DNA of 64,000 bases. Source: Caldilineae bacterium. Lineage in GTDB: Bacteria > Chloroflexota > Anaerolineae > Epilineales > Epilineaceae. Within the stretch, counting starts at the first letter, position 1, and the number at the start of each line of letters is the position of its first letter. Positions 1 to 7,122 of the stretch are shown piece after piece. A model generated the notes under the pieces. That model worked only from the letters and a program-made list of their open reading frames with translations. It searched no databases and was not told the origin of the DNA. Made by a program: the position numbers and the translations under genes. The stretch spans positions 1 through 64,000 of the forward strand of contig JACKBJ010000010.1 in assembly GCA_020634625.1 (NCBI GenBank), read 5' to 3'.

Positions 1-149
1 TGCTGCCGGTAGGCCAGCATGCCCGCGCCGAAGGCCAGGCCGAGCAGGGCCAGCTGCAGCCCGGCACGGGCCAGCCGGCGCCGGCGCCCGAGCCAGCCGC
101 TCAGGCGCTCGGCGATCCCCGGTCCGGACGGCGCTTGCTTGAGCTTCAC
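1..149 (-). CDS. Membrane-anchored protein, N-terminal fragment (CotH-like by context)
   Basis: Only about 49 residues are inside the window; the rest lies beyond the left edge. Reading from a GTG at 149, the protein starts MKLKQAPSGPG, has a short basic stretch (GRRRRLARAG) and then a hydrophobic segment (LALLGLAFGAGMLAY), which looks like an N-terminal membrane anchor or uncleaved signal. The GTG lies 9 nt after the stop of the DUF4956 gene, so the two are probably co-transcribed. DUF4956 genes are often found beside CotH-family kinase and VTC/polyphosphate-polymerase-like genes, so a CotH-type protein is the first guess, but nothing diagnostic is visible. There is no clear Shine-Dalgarno; the start rests on frame and spacing. 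Confidence 0.45.
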   Translation of the reverse strand, partial: MKLKQAPSGPGIAERLSGWLGRRRRLARAGLQLALLGLAFGAGMLAYRQ

Positions 150-158
150 GCGCCGGCC

Positions 159-857
159 TCAGTCCAGGCCACCCAGGCCCTCTTGGTCGACGAAGACCAG
201 CCGCATGGCCGGATCGAGCCCTTGCAGCTCCGCGCGACAGGCGTCGAGGCCGTCGAGGCCGGTCAGGGACACCAGGAAGGCGGCCTCGATGCCGTCACCG
301 CTGGCATCGAAGCGTTTCAGGTCGACCTCGACGCAGTGCCGCGCCAGGGCCGCGGCGATCGCCGGCAGGTCCGCGCCGCCCGGGCCGCGGCTGGCCAGGT
401 TGAGGTAGAGGTTCTCGCCCCCGCGGTCGACCCCGCGCCCGGGACGCGCGCGCAGGCCGATGATGCCCAGGATGACGAGCGCCGACAGGGTCGTCACCAG
501 GCGCTGGTCGGCGCCGAAGCCCAGGCCGATCGAGATGGCCAGGAAGAGGAAGGCCAGCTCCTGCGGGTCCTTGATGGCCGTGCGGAAGCGGATGATCGAC
601 AGCGCGCCGACCAGGCCGAGCGACAGCGCCAGCGAGGACTTGACCACGGTGATGATCAGCGTCGTGGTCAGCGCGATCGGCGCGAAGTTGCGCGCGAAGG
701 CGCGTCGGTTGGAGAGCACCTCGCCCCAGCGCACGAAGGCCTCGGCCACCAGGCTCGAGAGCAGCGCGGCCAGCAGCAGGTTGAAGAGCAGGTCCAGGAC
801 GGGCACCTCGAGCACCTGGGTGCTGAGGAGATCCTGGGCGTTCATGAGGCTGTCCAT
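159..857 (-). CDS. DUF4956 family membrane protein
   Basis: A 232-residue integral membrane protein. The N-terminal half holds about four hydrophobic helices (residues 10-115). It contains the family hallmark, a helix with LSLGLVGALSIIRFRTAIKD followed by PQELAFLFLAISIGLG. The C-terminal 90 residues are soluble and mixed alpha/beta (starting LYLNLASRG). The biochemical function of DUF4956 is unknown; members sit with polyphosphate-polymerase-like (VTC) and CotH genes, and the partial gene just downstream fits that. The ATG at 857 is preferred over the upstream in-frame ATG at 902 because GGAG lies 7 nt before it and the shorter protein matches the family. Confidence 0.85.
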   Translation of the reverse strand: MDSLMNAQDLLSTQVLEVPVLDLLFNLLLAALLSSLVAEAFVRWGEVLSNRRAFARNFAPIALTTTLIITVVKSSLALSLGLVGALSIIRFRTAIKDPQELAFLFLAISIGLGFGADQRLVTTLSALVILGIIGLRARPGRGVDRGGENLYLNLASRGPGGADLPAIAAALARHCVEVDLKRFDASGDGIEAAFLVSLTGLDGLDACRAELQGLDPAMRLVFVDQEGLGGLD

Positions 858-1005
858 CGCAGGGCTCCGCTCGAGACGGGGGTGGTCGATCCCACCGCCC
901 ATCTCGATGCCGGCGGGCGGCGGATCCTTTCAGGATAGGCCGGCCCGGTTCGGCCGGCAATCCCCGAGGATCCGCCGGCCGGCGCGGGCGCCTCGCCGCC
1001 GCGGC

Positions 1006-2319
1006 TCAGATGGAATCGGTGCTCGAGGTGAAGGTGAAGCCCTCGCTGAGCACGCCGGGCAGCTTCATCGCGCCCCAGCCGCCGCTGCGCTCGGCGCGCG
1101 ACAGGGCCACCACGTTCTGCAGGAAGGTGATCGGCGACTCGTTCCAGCGCAGGTTCTTGACCGGCCGCGTGATCCGACCGTCCTCGACCAGGAACACGCC
1201 GTCGCGGGTCATGCCGGTCAGGGTCAGGCTCTTGCGGTCGACGAAGCGGATGTACCACAGGTTCTTGACCAGCAGACCGCGCCGGCAGCCGGCCACCAGG
1301 TCCTCGACCGAGCGGTCCTCGCCGGCCATGAACAGCGGCAGCCGCGCGGCGTCGGGCGTCGTTCCCTGCTCGGCCGCCCAGTAGCGGTCGTGGAACAGAC
1401 GGCGGACGACGCCCGCCTCGATCCAGCTGCGGGGCTCGATCGCCAGGCCCGCGTCGCCGAAGAGCGGCGCCGGCAGCTCCGGGTCGTCGGTGCGCATCGC
1501 CAGCGTCACCCTGGGGTCGAGGAAGGCCTCGCCGAGCCGGCCGCTGAAGACCGAGCTGCCCTCGTCGGCCTCGCGCGCGGCCATCACCCAGCCCATGAAG
1601 CCCAGCATGCCCCGTGTCGCCAGGGGCTCGAAGATCACCGTGTAGTCGCCCGGCTCGACGGCGATCGGGTCCTGGGCCAGGCGTGCGTTCTCGACGGCGC
1701 GGCGGGCCAGCTCGGCCGGGTCGAGGCGGCTCCGGCAGCTCTGCGAGGCCGCCGCCTTGCCGCTGCCGGCCGGCCCGTGGACGGTGGTCGAGTAGTCGGC
1801 ATGGGTCTCGGCCTGCCAGCCGAAGAGGCCGCGGCTGTTGGCCACCGCCTCGGCCCGGGCGCCGGCCTCGAAGAGGCCGCTGGCCCGATAGCCGGCCGCC
1901 TTGGCCGCGTCGACCACGCGGGCCACGTCGTCGGCCACCTGGCCGGGCTCGAGCGCGGCGGTGGCCGGGAAGAAGCGCTGCGGCCGTTCGCCATAGGTCT
2001 GCGGACCGGGCAGCGGAACCTGCTCGGGATCCTCGGGCGACTCGGCAGCGATGGCCTCGGCGCGCGCCAGGGTCTCGGCCAGCGACTCGGGGTCGAGGCG
2101 GTTCGTGCTCGCCTGCCCATGCCGGCGGCCCAGCCAGACGTCGACCGCGACCTCCTGGCTGGCGCCGCCGATGTTCTGGGTGATGGCGTTCTCGCCGAAG
2201 CGCGTCGCCAGGCCCTCCGACTGGCGCCAGGTCACCTGGGCCTCGCTGGCCGTCAGCCGTCCGAGCAGCCCCTCGAGCAGCGTCCGAACCTCCTCGGCCG
2301 GCCGGATTCCCTCGCGCAT
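1006..2319 (-). CDS. TldE/PmbA family metallopeptidase subunit
   Basis: A 437-residue protein of the TldD/PmbA (peptidase U62) family, most like the TldE/PmbA partner. In Escherichia coli TldD and TldE form a heterodimeric protease that trims unfolded peptides such as the microcin B17 precursor; TldE lacks its own HExxxH zinc motif, and none is visible here. Family-like segments include the N-terminal TRFGENAITQNIGG and the C-terminal SLTGMTRDGVFLVEDG and NLRWNESPITFLQNV. It follows tldD directly. An ATG at 2352 overlaps the tldD stop, but the ATG at 2319 has a GGAGGGGAGG Shine-Dalgarno at proper distance and is chosen. Translational coupling is likely. Confidence 0.88.
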   Translation of the reverse strand: MREGIRPAEEVRTLLEGLLGRLTASEAQVTWRQSEGLATRFGENAITQNIGGASQEVAVDVWLGRRHGQASTNRLDPESLAETLARAEAIAAESPEDPEQVPLPGPQTYGERPQRFFPATAALEPGQVADDVARVVDAAKAAGYRASGLFEAGARAEAVANSRGLFGWQAETHADYSTTVHGPAGSGKAAASQSCRSRLDPAELARRAVENARLAQDPIAVEPGDYTVIFEPLATRGMLGFMGWVMAAREADEGSSVFSGRLGEAFLDPRVTLAMRTDDPELPAPLFGDAGLAIEPRSWIEAGVVRRLFHDRYWAAEQGTTPDAARLPLFMAGEDRSVEDLVAGCRRGLLVKNLWYIRFVDRKSLTLTGMTRDGVFLVEDGRITRPVKNLRWNESPITFLQNVVALSRAERSGGWGAMKLPGVLSEGFTFTSSTDSI

Positions 2320-2348
2320 CGCCTCCCCTCCGATCGATGTCCCGGATG

Positions 2349-3794
2349 TCATGCGCTGCCGTCCCCGACCTGGATGCCGCGGAAGCGGGCGTGGCTGGCG
2401 CCGTGCGTCATGCGCATGCGCTGAGAAGGCTCGCCCTTGCCGCAGTTCGGCGTGCCGTGGGCGGCCCACCAGGCCTTGCCGGCCACCCCGTCGCAGCTGC
2501 CCCAGAACTCGGTCGTCTGCGCCTGGTAGGTCACCTTCTTCAGCGGCCGCGTCTTCTGGCCGCCCTCGATCAGCCAGAACAGGTCGCCGCCGAACTGGAA
2601 GTTGCGCCGCTGCTGGTCGATCGAGAAGCTGCCCTGGCCCTCGATGTAGACGCCGCGCTCGATGCCGGCGATCAAGTCCTCCGGCGAGGTCGCGTCCGGG
2701 CCGGGCTCCATGTACAGGTTGGGGATGCGGTTGATCGGGAAGCGGTCGAAGCCGTCGGCGCGGCAGCAGCCGTTGGAGGCCGGCCAGCCGACCAGCTGCG
2801 CCGTCTCGCGGGTGCAGCCCAGGCCGACCAGGACGCCGCCCTCGATCATCGGAAAGCGCTGCATGCGCACCCCGTCGTCGTCGAAGAACCAGCTGCCCAG
2901 GCCGTAGGGCAGGGTGTTGTCGACCGTGAAGTTGACCGCCTCGCTGCCGTAGCGCAAGCGGCCGACGTCCTCGGGCCGGATGAAGCTGGTGCCGGCGAAG
3001 TTGGCCTCCCAGCCCAGGATGCGGTCCAGCTCGGTCGGATGTCCGACCGACTCGTGCATGGTCAGGCTGAGGTGCATCGGGTCGAGGACCAGGTCGTAGC
3101 GGCCGGCCGGCAGCGCCTCGGCCTTGCACTTCATGACCGCTTCCTCGGCCCATTGCCGCGCCTGCCCGACCAGGTCGATCTCGCGCACCCACTCCCAGCC
3201 AGCCTGGCGCCCGCCGCGCTGGTACTGCCGGCTCTGCGACTCGCCGTCGACCACCGCCGTGCAGCTGAGCCAGGGCTCGCTGAAGGTGTTGCTGAGGTCC
3301 AGGTAGCTGCCGTCGGTGTTGGCGATGATCCGGTGCAGGCGGGTGAAGGCCAGCCAGCCCATGGCGTTGACCACGCCCGGGGTCGCGAGCATGCGATCGG
3401 TGGCCTCCAGCAGCAGCTCGGCCTTCTGACCCTCCGACAGGGCGAAGGGGTCCTCGGCGCAGGGGCCGACCCGGGTCTCGACCACCGCCTCGGAGGGCGC
3501 CATCCGCGCCGGCTCGGCCTTGGGCACCCGGGCCGAGGCGCGGGCGGTGGCCAGGGCCTGGTGGGCCGTGCGGGCCACGCCGTCACGGCTCAGGTCGGTG
3601 CTGGAAGCCAGCCCCCAGGCGCCGTCGACCAGGGCGCGCACGGCATAGCCCAGGCTGCTGCTGCGGTCGATGGCCTTGACCGAACGGCGTTGGACCATCA
3701 CCTGGCTGTGCTGCTGCTCGACGATGCGCAGGTCGGCGAAGCTGGCGCCGGCGCCGCGCGCGATGTCGAGCGCCAGGTCGGTGAGCTCGCGCAT
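2349..3794 (-). CDS. tldD: TldD family zinc metallopeptidase
   Basis: A 481-residue TldD-type peptidase, the catalytic member of the TldD/TldE pair. The zinc site HESVGH (HExxxH) is at about residue 250, in LSLTMHESVGHPTELDR. The glycine-rich C-terminal half ends with FWGSCDGVAGKAW, a typical family region containing a candidate third ligand cysteine. Length and motif order fit TldD. GAGGAG lies 5 nt before the ATG, and the gene is first of the tldD-tldE pair. Proteolysis of small or unfolded peptides in the cytoplasm is the known role; the substrate cannot be told, and no peptide-modification cluster is nearby. Confidence 0.9.
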   Translation of the reverse strand: MRELTDLALDIARGAGASFADLRIVEQQHSQVMVQRRSVKAIDRSSSLGYAVRALVDGAWGLASSTDLSRDGVARTAHQALATARASARVPKAEPARMAPSEAVVETRVGPCAEDPFALSEGQKAELLLEATDRMLATPGVVNAMGWLAFTRLHRIIANTDGSYLDLSNTFSEPWLSCTAVVDGESQSRQYQRGGRQAGWEWVREIDLVGQARQWAEEAVMKCKAEALPAGRYDLVLDPMHLSLTMHESVGHPTELDRILGWEANFAGTSFIRPEDVGRLRYGSEAVNFTVDNTLPYGLGSWFFDDDGVRMQRFPMIEGGVLVGLGCTRETAQLVGWPASNGCCRADGFDRFPINRIPNLYMEPGPDATSPEDLIAGIERGVYIEGQGSFSIDQQRRNFQFGGDLFWLIEGGQKTRPLKKVTYQAQTTEFWGSCDGVAGKAWWAAHGTPNCGKGEPSQRMRMTHGASHARFRGIQVGDGSA

Positions 3795-3824
3795 GAGGAC
3801 TCCTCGGGGTGTCGTGAAACGAAG

Positions 3825-3852
3825 GAGGGCCGACCCCGGGAGGCCGGCCCTC
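3825..3852 (-). terminator. Hairpin terminator after thioredoxin
   Basis: An 8-bp perfect stem (GAGGGCCG / CGGCCCTC) with a 12-nt loop. On the minus strand it is followed by CTTCGTTT, a modest T-rich tail. Flanking AACGA/TCGTT bases can lengthen the stem. It lies between the thioredoxin stop (3888) and the tldD start (3794), so it probably ends the thioredoxin transcript and separates it from tldD-tldE. Confidence 0.55.
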
Positions 3853-3887
3853 GTTAGACCGCGCGCCGCGACGGCGACCGCGATCGA

Positions 3888-4226
3888 TCAGCCGACAGCC
3901 GGCAGATGCGGTCGGAGCTTGGCCATCATGCGCTCCTTCGGCATGCCGCCGACGATGCGCTCGACCTCCTGGCCGTCCTTGAAGAGGATCAGGGTCGGGA
4001 TGCTGAAGACGTTGTAGCGCATCGCCGTGCCGCCGTTGGCGTCGACGTCGAGCTTGCCGACCTTGAGCGAGCCCTGCTGCTCGCCGGCGATCTCGTCGAT
4101 GATCGGCGCGATGGCCAGGCAGGGGCCACACCACGAAGCCCAGAAATCGACCAGCACCGGCGTCTCGGACTGGAGCACCTCGGTGTCGAAGTGATCGTCG
4201 CCGAAGGTCAAGGTTGCGTCACCCAT
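3888..4226 (-). CDS. trxA: Thioredoxin
   Basis: A 112-residue thioredoxin with the canonical active site WCGPC near residue 34, the preceding strand VLVDFWASWCGPC, and the cis-proline strand FSIPTLILFKDGQEV. Full length for a TrxA. It acts in the cytoplasm as a dithiol reductant for ribonucleotide reductase, peroxiredoxins and thioredoxin-coupled arsenate reductases; an enzyme of that last kind is encoded 2.2 kb away (6446-7000). The ATG at 4226 has AGGAG about 11 nt upstream; the open frame continues back to 4337 but that extension is basic and unlike a thioredoxin. A hairpin follows the gene. Confidence 0.95.
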   Translation of the reverse strand: MGDATLTFGDDHFDTEVLQSETPVLVDFWASWCGPCLAIAPIIDEIAGEQQGSLKVGKLDVDANGGTAMRYNVFSIPTLILFKDGQEVERIVGGMPKERMMAKLRPHLPAVG

Positions 4227-4409
4227 TGAAGCCTGTTCTCCTGTTTGGCCGCCCCGCCCGGGGGCGGGGACGAGATCCACGATTCGCGTCCGGCGCTCCG
4301 CGGCCGATGGGCGCCGAGCGTGGAGCTTTGGTCGCACGGAGCCGCGGGCATCTTACCTGGCCGAGGCCTGCATCCGGTTCCCTTGGATCGGTCGATCGCA
4401 CGCGCGCAA

Positions 4410-4439
4410 TTGCCCCGCACATGGCCGGCCGCCTACAAT
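4410..4439 (+). promoter_or_regulatory. Promoter of the 2-oxoacid dehydrogenase E1 operon
   Basis: TTGCCC, an 18-bp spacer, then TACAAT (4434-4439). This is a fair match to a housekeeping-type promoter (4/6 and 5/6 positions). It predicts a leader of about 50 nt before the ATG at 4498. The 271-bp gap 4227-4497 also carries the divergent thioredoxin start; no other gene was seen in it. Confidence 0.55.
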
Positions 4440-4497
4440 CCTTCCCCGCGCTTGGGACACCCGATCCGCGTCGCGAGCCACCCGAAGGACGTCGCTC

Positions 4498-5460
4498 ATG
4501 TCGCTCACCGACGAGCACCGCCGACAACTTTACTATTATATGCGCCTCAGCCGGGCTGTCGAAGACGCCGCCTGGGCTTTGAACAACCAGGGGCGCATGG
4601 TCGGCCGGCTGTACACGGGCCACGGCCAGGAGGCCATCCCGGTCGGCGCGGCCTATGCGCTGGAGCCGGAAGACGTCATCGCGCCGATGTACCGCGACAT
4701 GGGCGCCCACCTGGTGCGCGGCGTCGATCCGGTCGAGGTCTTCGCCCAGTTCATGGGCAAGCGCGACAGCTCGAACATGGGCAAGGACTCGGGCCTGCAC
4801 ATCGGCGACATGTCGCGCGGCATCGTGGGCATGATCAGCGTGCTGCCCGACTCGCTGCCGGTGGCGCTGGGCGTGGCGCTGGCCTTCAAGATCCGCAAGG
4901 AGCCGCGGGTGGCCCTGACCACCTTCGGCGACGGCTCGACCAGCACCGGCGCCTTCCACGAGGCGGTCAACATGGCGGCCGTGCTCCAGGTGCCGCTGGT
5001 CCTGGTCTGCGAGAACAACGGCTGGGCGCTGTCGACGCCCAACGCCCGCGAGTACGCCGCGGCCAACCTGGTCGACAAGGCCGTCGGCTACGGCATCCCG
5101 GGCCGGCACGTGGACGGCAACGACGTCGAGGCCGTCCATGCCGCGGTGTCCGAGGCGGCGGCGCTGGCCCGCGCCGGCGGCGGCCCGACCCTGATCGAAT
5201 GCCGCACCATGCGCATGCGCGGCCACTCCAACATCGATCCGGCCGACTACGTGCCGCCCGAGATGCTGGCCGAGTGGGCCGAGCGCGACCCCATCCATCG
5301 TTACCGCGCGCGCATCGAGGCCGCCGGGCTCTGGGACGCCGAGCGCGAGGCCGGGCTCGAGGCCGAGCTGCAGGAGCGCATCGACCAGGCCATCCACCAG
5401 GCCGAGGCCATGCCCGAGCCCGAGCCGGAGGACGTCCACGTCGGCGTCTTCGCCGAATGA
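4498..5460 (+). CDS. pdhA: Pyruvate/2-oxoacid dehydrogenase E1 component, alpha subunit
   Basis: A 320-residue thiamine-diphosphate-dependent E1 alpha subunit. It has the family entry region (YTGHGQEAIPVG), the pocket segment SSNMGKDSGLHIGD, and the ThDP/Mg motif starting GDGSTSTGAFHEA and ending NN (LVCENNGW), near residues 145-180. It pairs with the overlapping beta subunit to decarboxylate a 2-oxoacid and transfer the acyl group to E2 lipoamide. Pyruvate is the likeliest substrate; acetoin or branched-chain 2-oxoacids cannot be excluded from sequence alone. GAAGGA precedes the ATG by 8 nt. No E2 or E3 gene follows, so those must be elsewhere in the genome. Confidence 0.9.
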   Translation: MSLTDEHRRQLYYYMRLSRAVEDAAWALNNQGRMVGRLYTGHGQEAIPVGAAYALEPEDVIAPMYRDMGAHLVRGVDPVEVFAQFMGKRDSSNMGKDSGLHIGDMSRGIVGMISVLPDSLPVALGVALAFKIRKEPRVALTTFGDGSTSTGAFHEAVNMAAVLQVPLVLVCENNGWALSTPNAREYAAANLVDKAVGYGIPGRHVDGNDVEAVHAAVSEAAALARAGGGPTLIECRTMRMRGHSNIDPADYVPPEMLAEWAERDPIHRYRARIEAAGLWDAEREAGLEAELQERIDQAIHQAEAMPEPEPEDVHVGVFAE

Positions 5461-6449
5461 GCGACCCGACCATGCGCCACCTGACCTACTACCAGGCCGT
5501 CCGCGAGGCGCTGTGGCAGGCCCTGGAGGCCGACCCGCGCGTCTTCCTGCTGGGCGAGGACATCGCCACCTACGGCGGCGTCTACAAGGTGACCGAGGGC
5601 CTGCTCGAGCGCTTCGGCCCCGACCGGGTCATCGACACGCCGATCAGCGAGAACGCCATCATCGGCGCCGCCACCGGCGCGGCCATCGCCGGCATGCGGC
5701 CCATCGCCGAGATCCAGTTCGCCGACTTCATCGCCAGCGGCTTCGACCCCCTGGTCAACATGACCTCGACCATCCACTACCGCTGGGGCCAGCCGGTGCC
5801 GATGGTGCTGCGCGCGCCGGCTGGCGCCACCTGGGCCAGCGCCGGTCCCTTCCACTCGCAGAGCATGGAAGCCTGGTTCGCCCAGATCCCGGGGCTGAAG
5901 GTGGTCATGCCGGCCACGCCGGCCGACGCCAAGGGGCTGCTGACGGCGGCCATCCGCGACCCGAACCCGGTGATCGTGCTCGAGCAGAAATACCTCTATC
6001 GGCGGATGACCGGGCCGGTGCCCGAAGGCGAGCATGTGGTGCCGATCGGGGAGGCGCAGGTCGCGCGCGAGGGCCGCGACGCGACGATCGTGGCCTGGGG
6101 GACGATGGCCTTCAAGAGCCTGCAGGCGGCGGAGATCCTGGCCGCCGAGGGCATCGACGTCGAGGTGGTCGACCTGCGCTCGATCGTGCCCTGGGACCGC
6201 GAGACGGTGCTGGCGTCGGTGGCGAAGACCGGACGGGTGGCGGTGGTCTACGAGGCGCACCGGACCGCCGGCTTCGGGGCCGAGGTCGCGGCGACGATCG
6301 CGGAGGAGGCCTTCCAGGCGCTGGACGCGCCGATCCTGCGGCTGGCGGGACTGGACACGCCGATTCCGGCGCATCCGGTGCTGGAGGCGGAGTACCTGCC
6401 GGACGAGCACAAGGTGGTGGAGGCGGTGCGGGGGCTGGTAGGCTTCTAG
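5457..6449 (+). CDS. pdhB: Pyruvate/2-oxoacid dehydrogenase E1 component, beta subunit
   Basis: A 330-residue E1 beta subunit (transketolase-like pyrimidine-binding and C-terminal domains). Visible features are LLGEDIATYGGVYKVTEG, DTPISENAIIGAATGAA (with the glutamate that activates ThDP), and a C-terminal domain with IVAWGTMAFKSLQAAEIL and VVDLRSIVPWDRE. Its ATG overlaps the alpha-subunit stop (ATGA), showing translational coupling; a second in-frame ATG at 5472 is possible. Its stop interlocks with the stop of the convergent arsenate reductase inside one CTAG. Function is as for the alpha subunit; the substrate is unresolved. Confidence 0.9.
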   Translation: MSDPTMRHLTYYQAVREALWQALEADPRVFLLGEDIATYGGVYKVTEGLLERFGPDRVIDTPISENAIIGAATGAAIAGMRPIAEIQFADFIASGFDPLVNMTSTIHYRWGQPVPMVLRAPAGATWASAGPFHSQSMEAWFAQIPGLKVVMPATPADAKGLLTAAIRDPNPVIVLEQKYLYRRMTGPVPEGEHVVPIGEAQVAREGRDATIVAWGTMAFKSLQAAEILAAEGIDVEVVDLRSIVPWDRETVLASVAKTGRVAVVYEAHRTAGFGAEVAATIAEEAFQALDAPILRLAGLDTPIPAHPVLEAEYLPDEHKVVEAVRGLVGF

Positions 6450-7000
6450 GTCGGCGCTGCGGGAGACGGTTCGGTCGCCCCCTCCTGCTCCAGGCTGGCC
6501 AGCAGCCCGCGCACCCGCTGCTCGATGGCATCGCGAATGGCCCGGACGGCTTCGAGCTCGGCGTCGGCCGGGTCGGCGACGGGCCAATCCTCGTAGCGCT
6601 TGCCCGGGACGTAGGGGCATTGGTCGCCGCAGCCCATCGTGACCACGACGTCCGCCCTCGCCAGGTCGGCCGGCGTCCATGCCCGCGGGCGTCGCCGGCG
6701 CAGGTCGATCCCACGCTCGGCCATGACCGCGACCGCCCGCGGGTTGAGCGCCTGGCCCGGCGCCGAGCCGCCGGACAGCACCTCGACCCGACCGGCCGCC
6801 AGCCGATCCAGCCAGGCGGCTGCCATCTGCGAGCGCCCGGCGTTGTGGACGCAGAGGAAGAGCACGACGGGCGGGGCCGTGGCCCGGGTCGCTTGGGCGG
6901 GTTGCCCGGTCTGGGCAGGCCGACCTGACGGGTCCGGCTCGCTGCGCTGTGCGGCCTGGACCGGCTCGGTCTGCCGGGCGGGTTGGGCGGCATCGGGCAT
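6446..7000 (-). CDS. arsC: Arsenate reductase, thioredoxin-coupled (LMW phosphatase fold)
   Basis: A 184-residue protein. After a low-complexity Pro/Ala/Gln-rich N-terminal stretch of about 42 residues comes a low-molecular-weight phosphatase-like ArsC domain. The P-loop is CVHNAGRSQ (CX5R) and the later cysteines are in TMGCGDQCPYVPGKRYEDW. The pair of cysteines after the P-loop is the signature of thioredoxin-coupled arsenate reductases, which reduce arsenate to arsenite in a three-cysteine relay, so this is more likely an ArsC than a tyrosine phosphatase. No arsR or arsenite pump is adjacent. Starts at 7009 and 7000 are both possible; 7000 is better spaced from GGGGG. The unusual N-terminal tail has no evident role. 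Confidence 0.82.
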   Translation of the reverse strand: MPDAAQPARQTEPVQAAQRSEPDPSGRPAQTGQPAQATRATAPPVVLFLCVHNAGRSQMAAAWLDRLAAGRVEVLSGGSAPGQALNPRAVAVMAERGIDLRRRRPRAWTPADLARADVVVTMGCGDQCPYVPGKRYEDWPVADPADAELEAVRAIRDAIEQRVRGLLASLEQEGATEPSPAAPT

Positions 7001-7122
7001 GGCGGGCATCCCCCAGGTTGCGAAACGGCGGTCGGCGTGGTGCCCAGAGTGTATCATGGACCCAGCCCGACCCCAGCGGCGCCGGGTGGCGCCGCCCAGG
7101 CAAGACCCCGGGAGGCCCGACC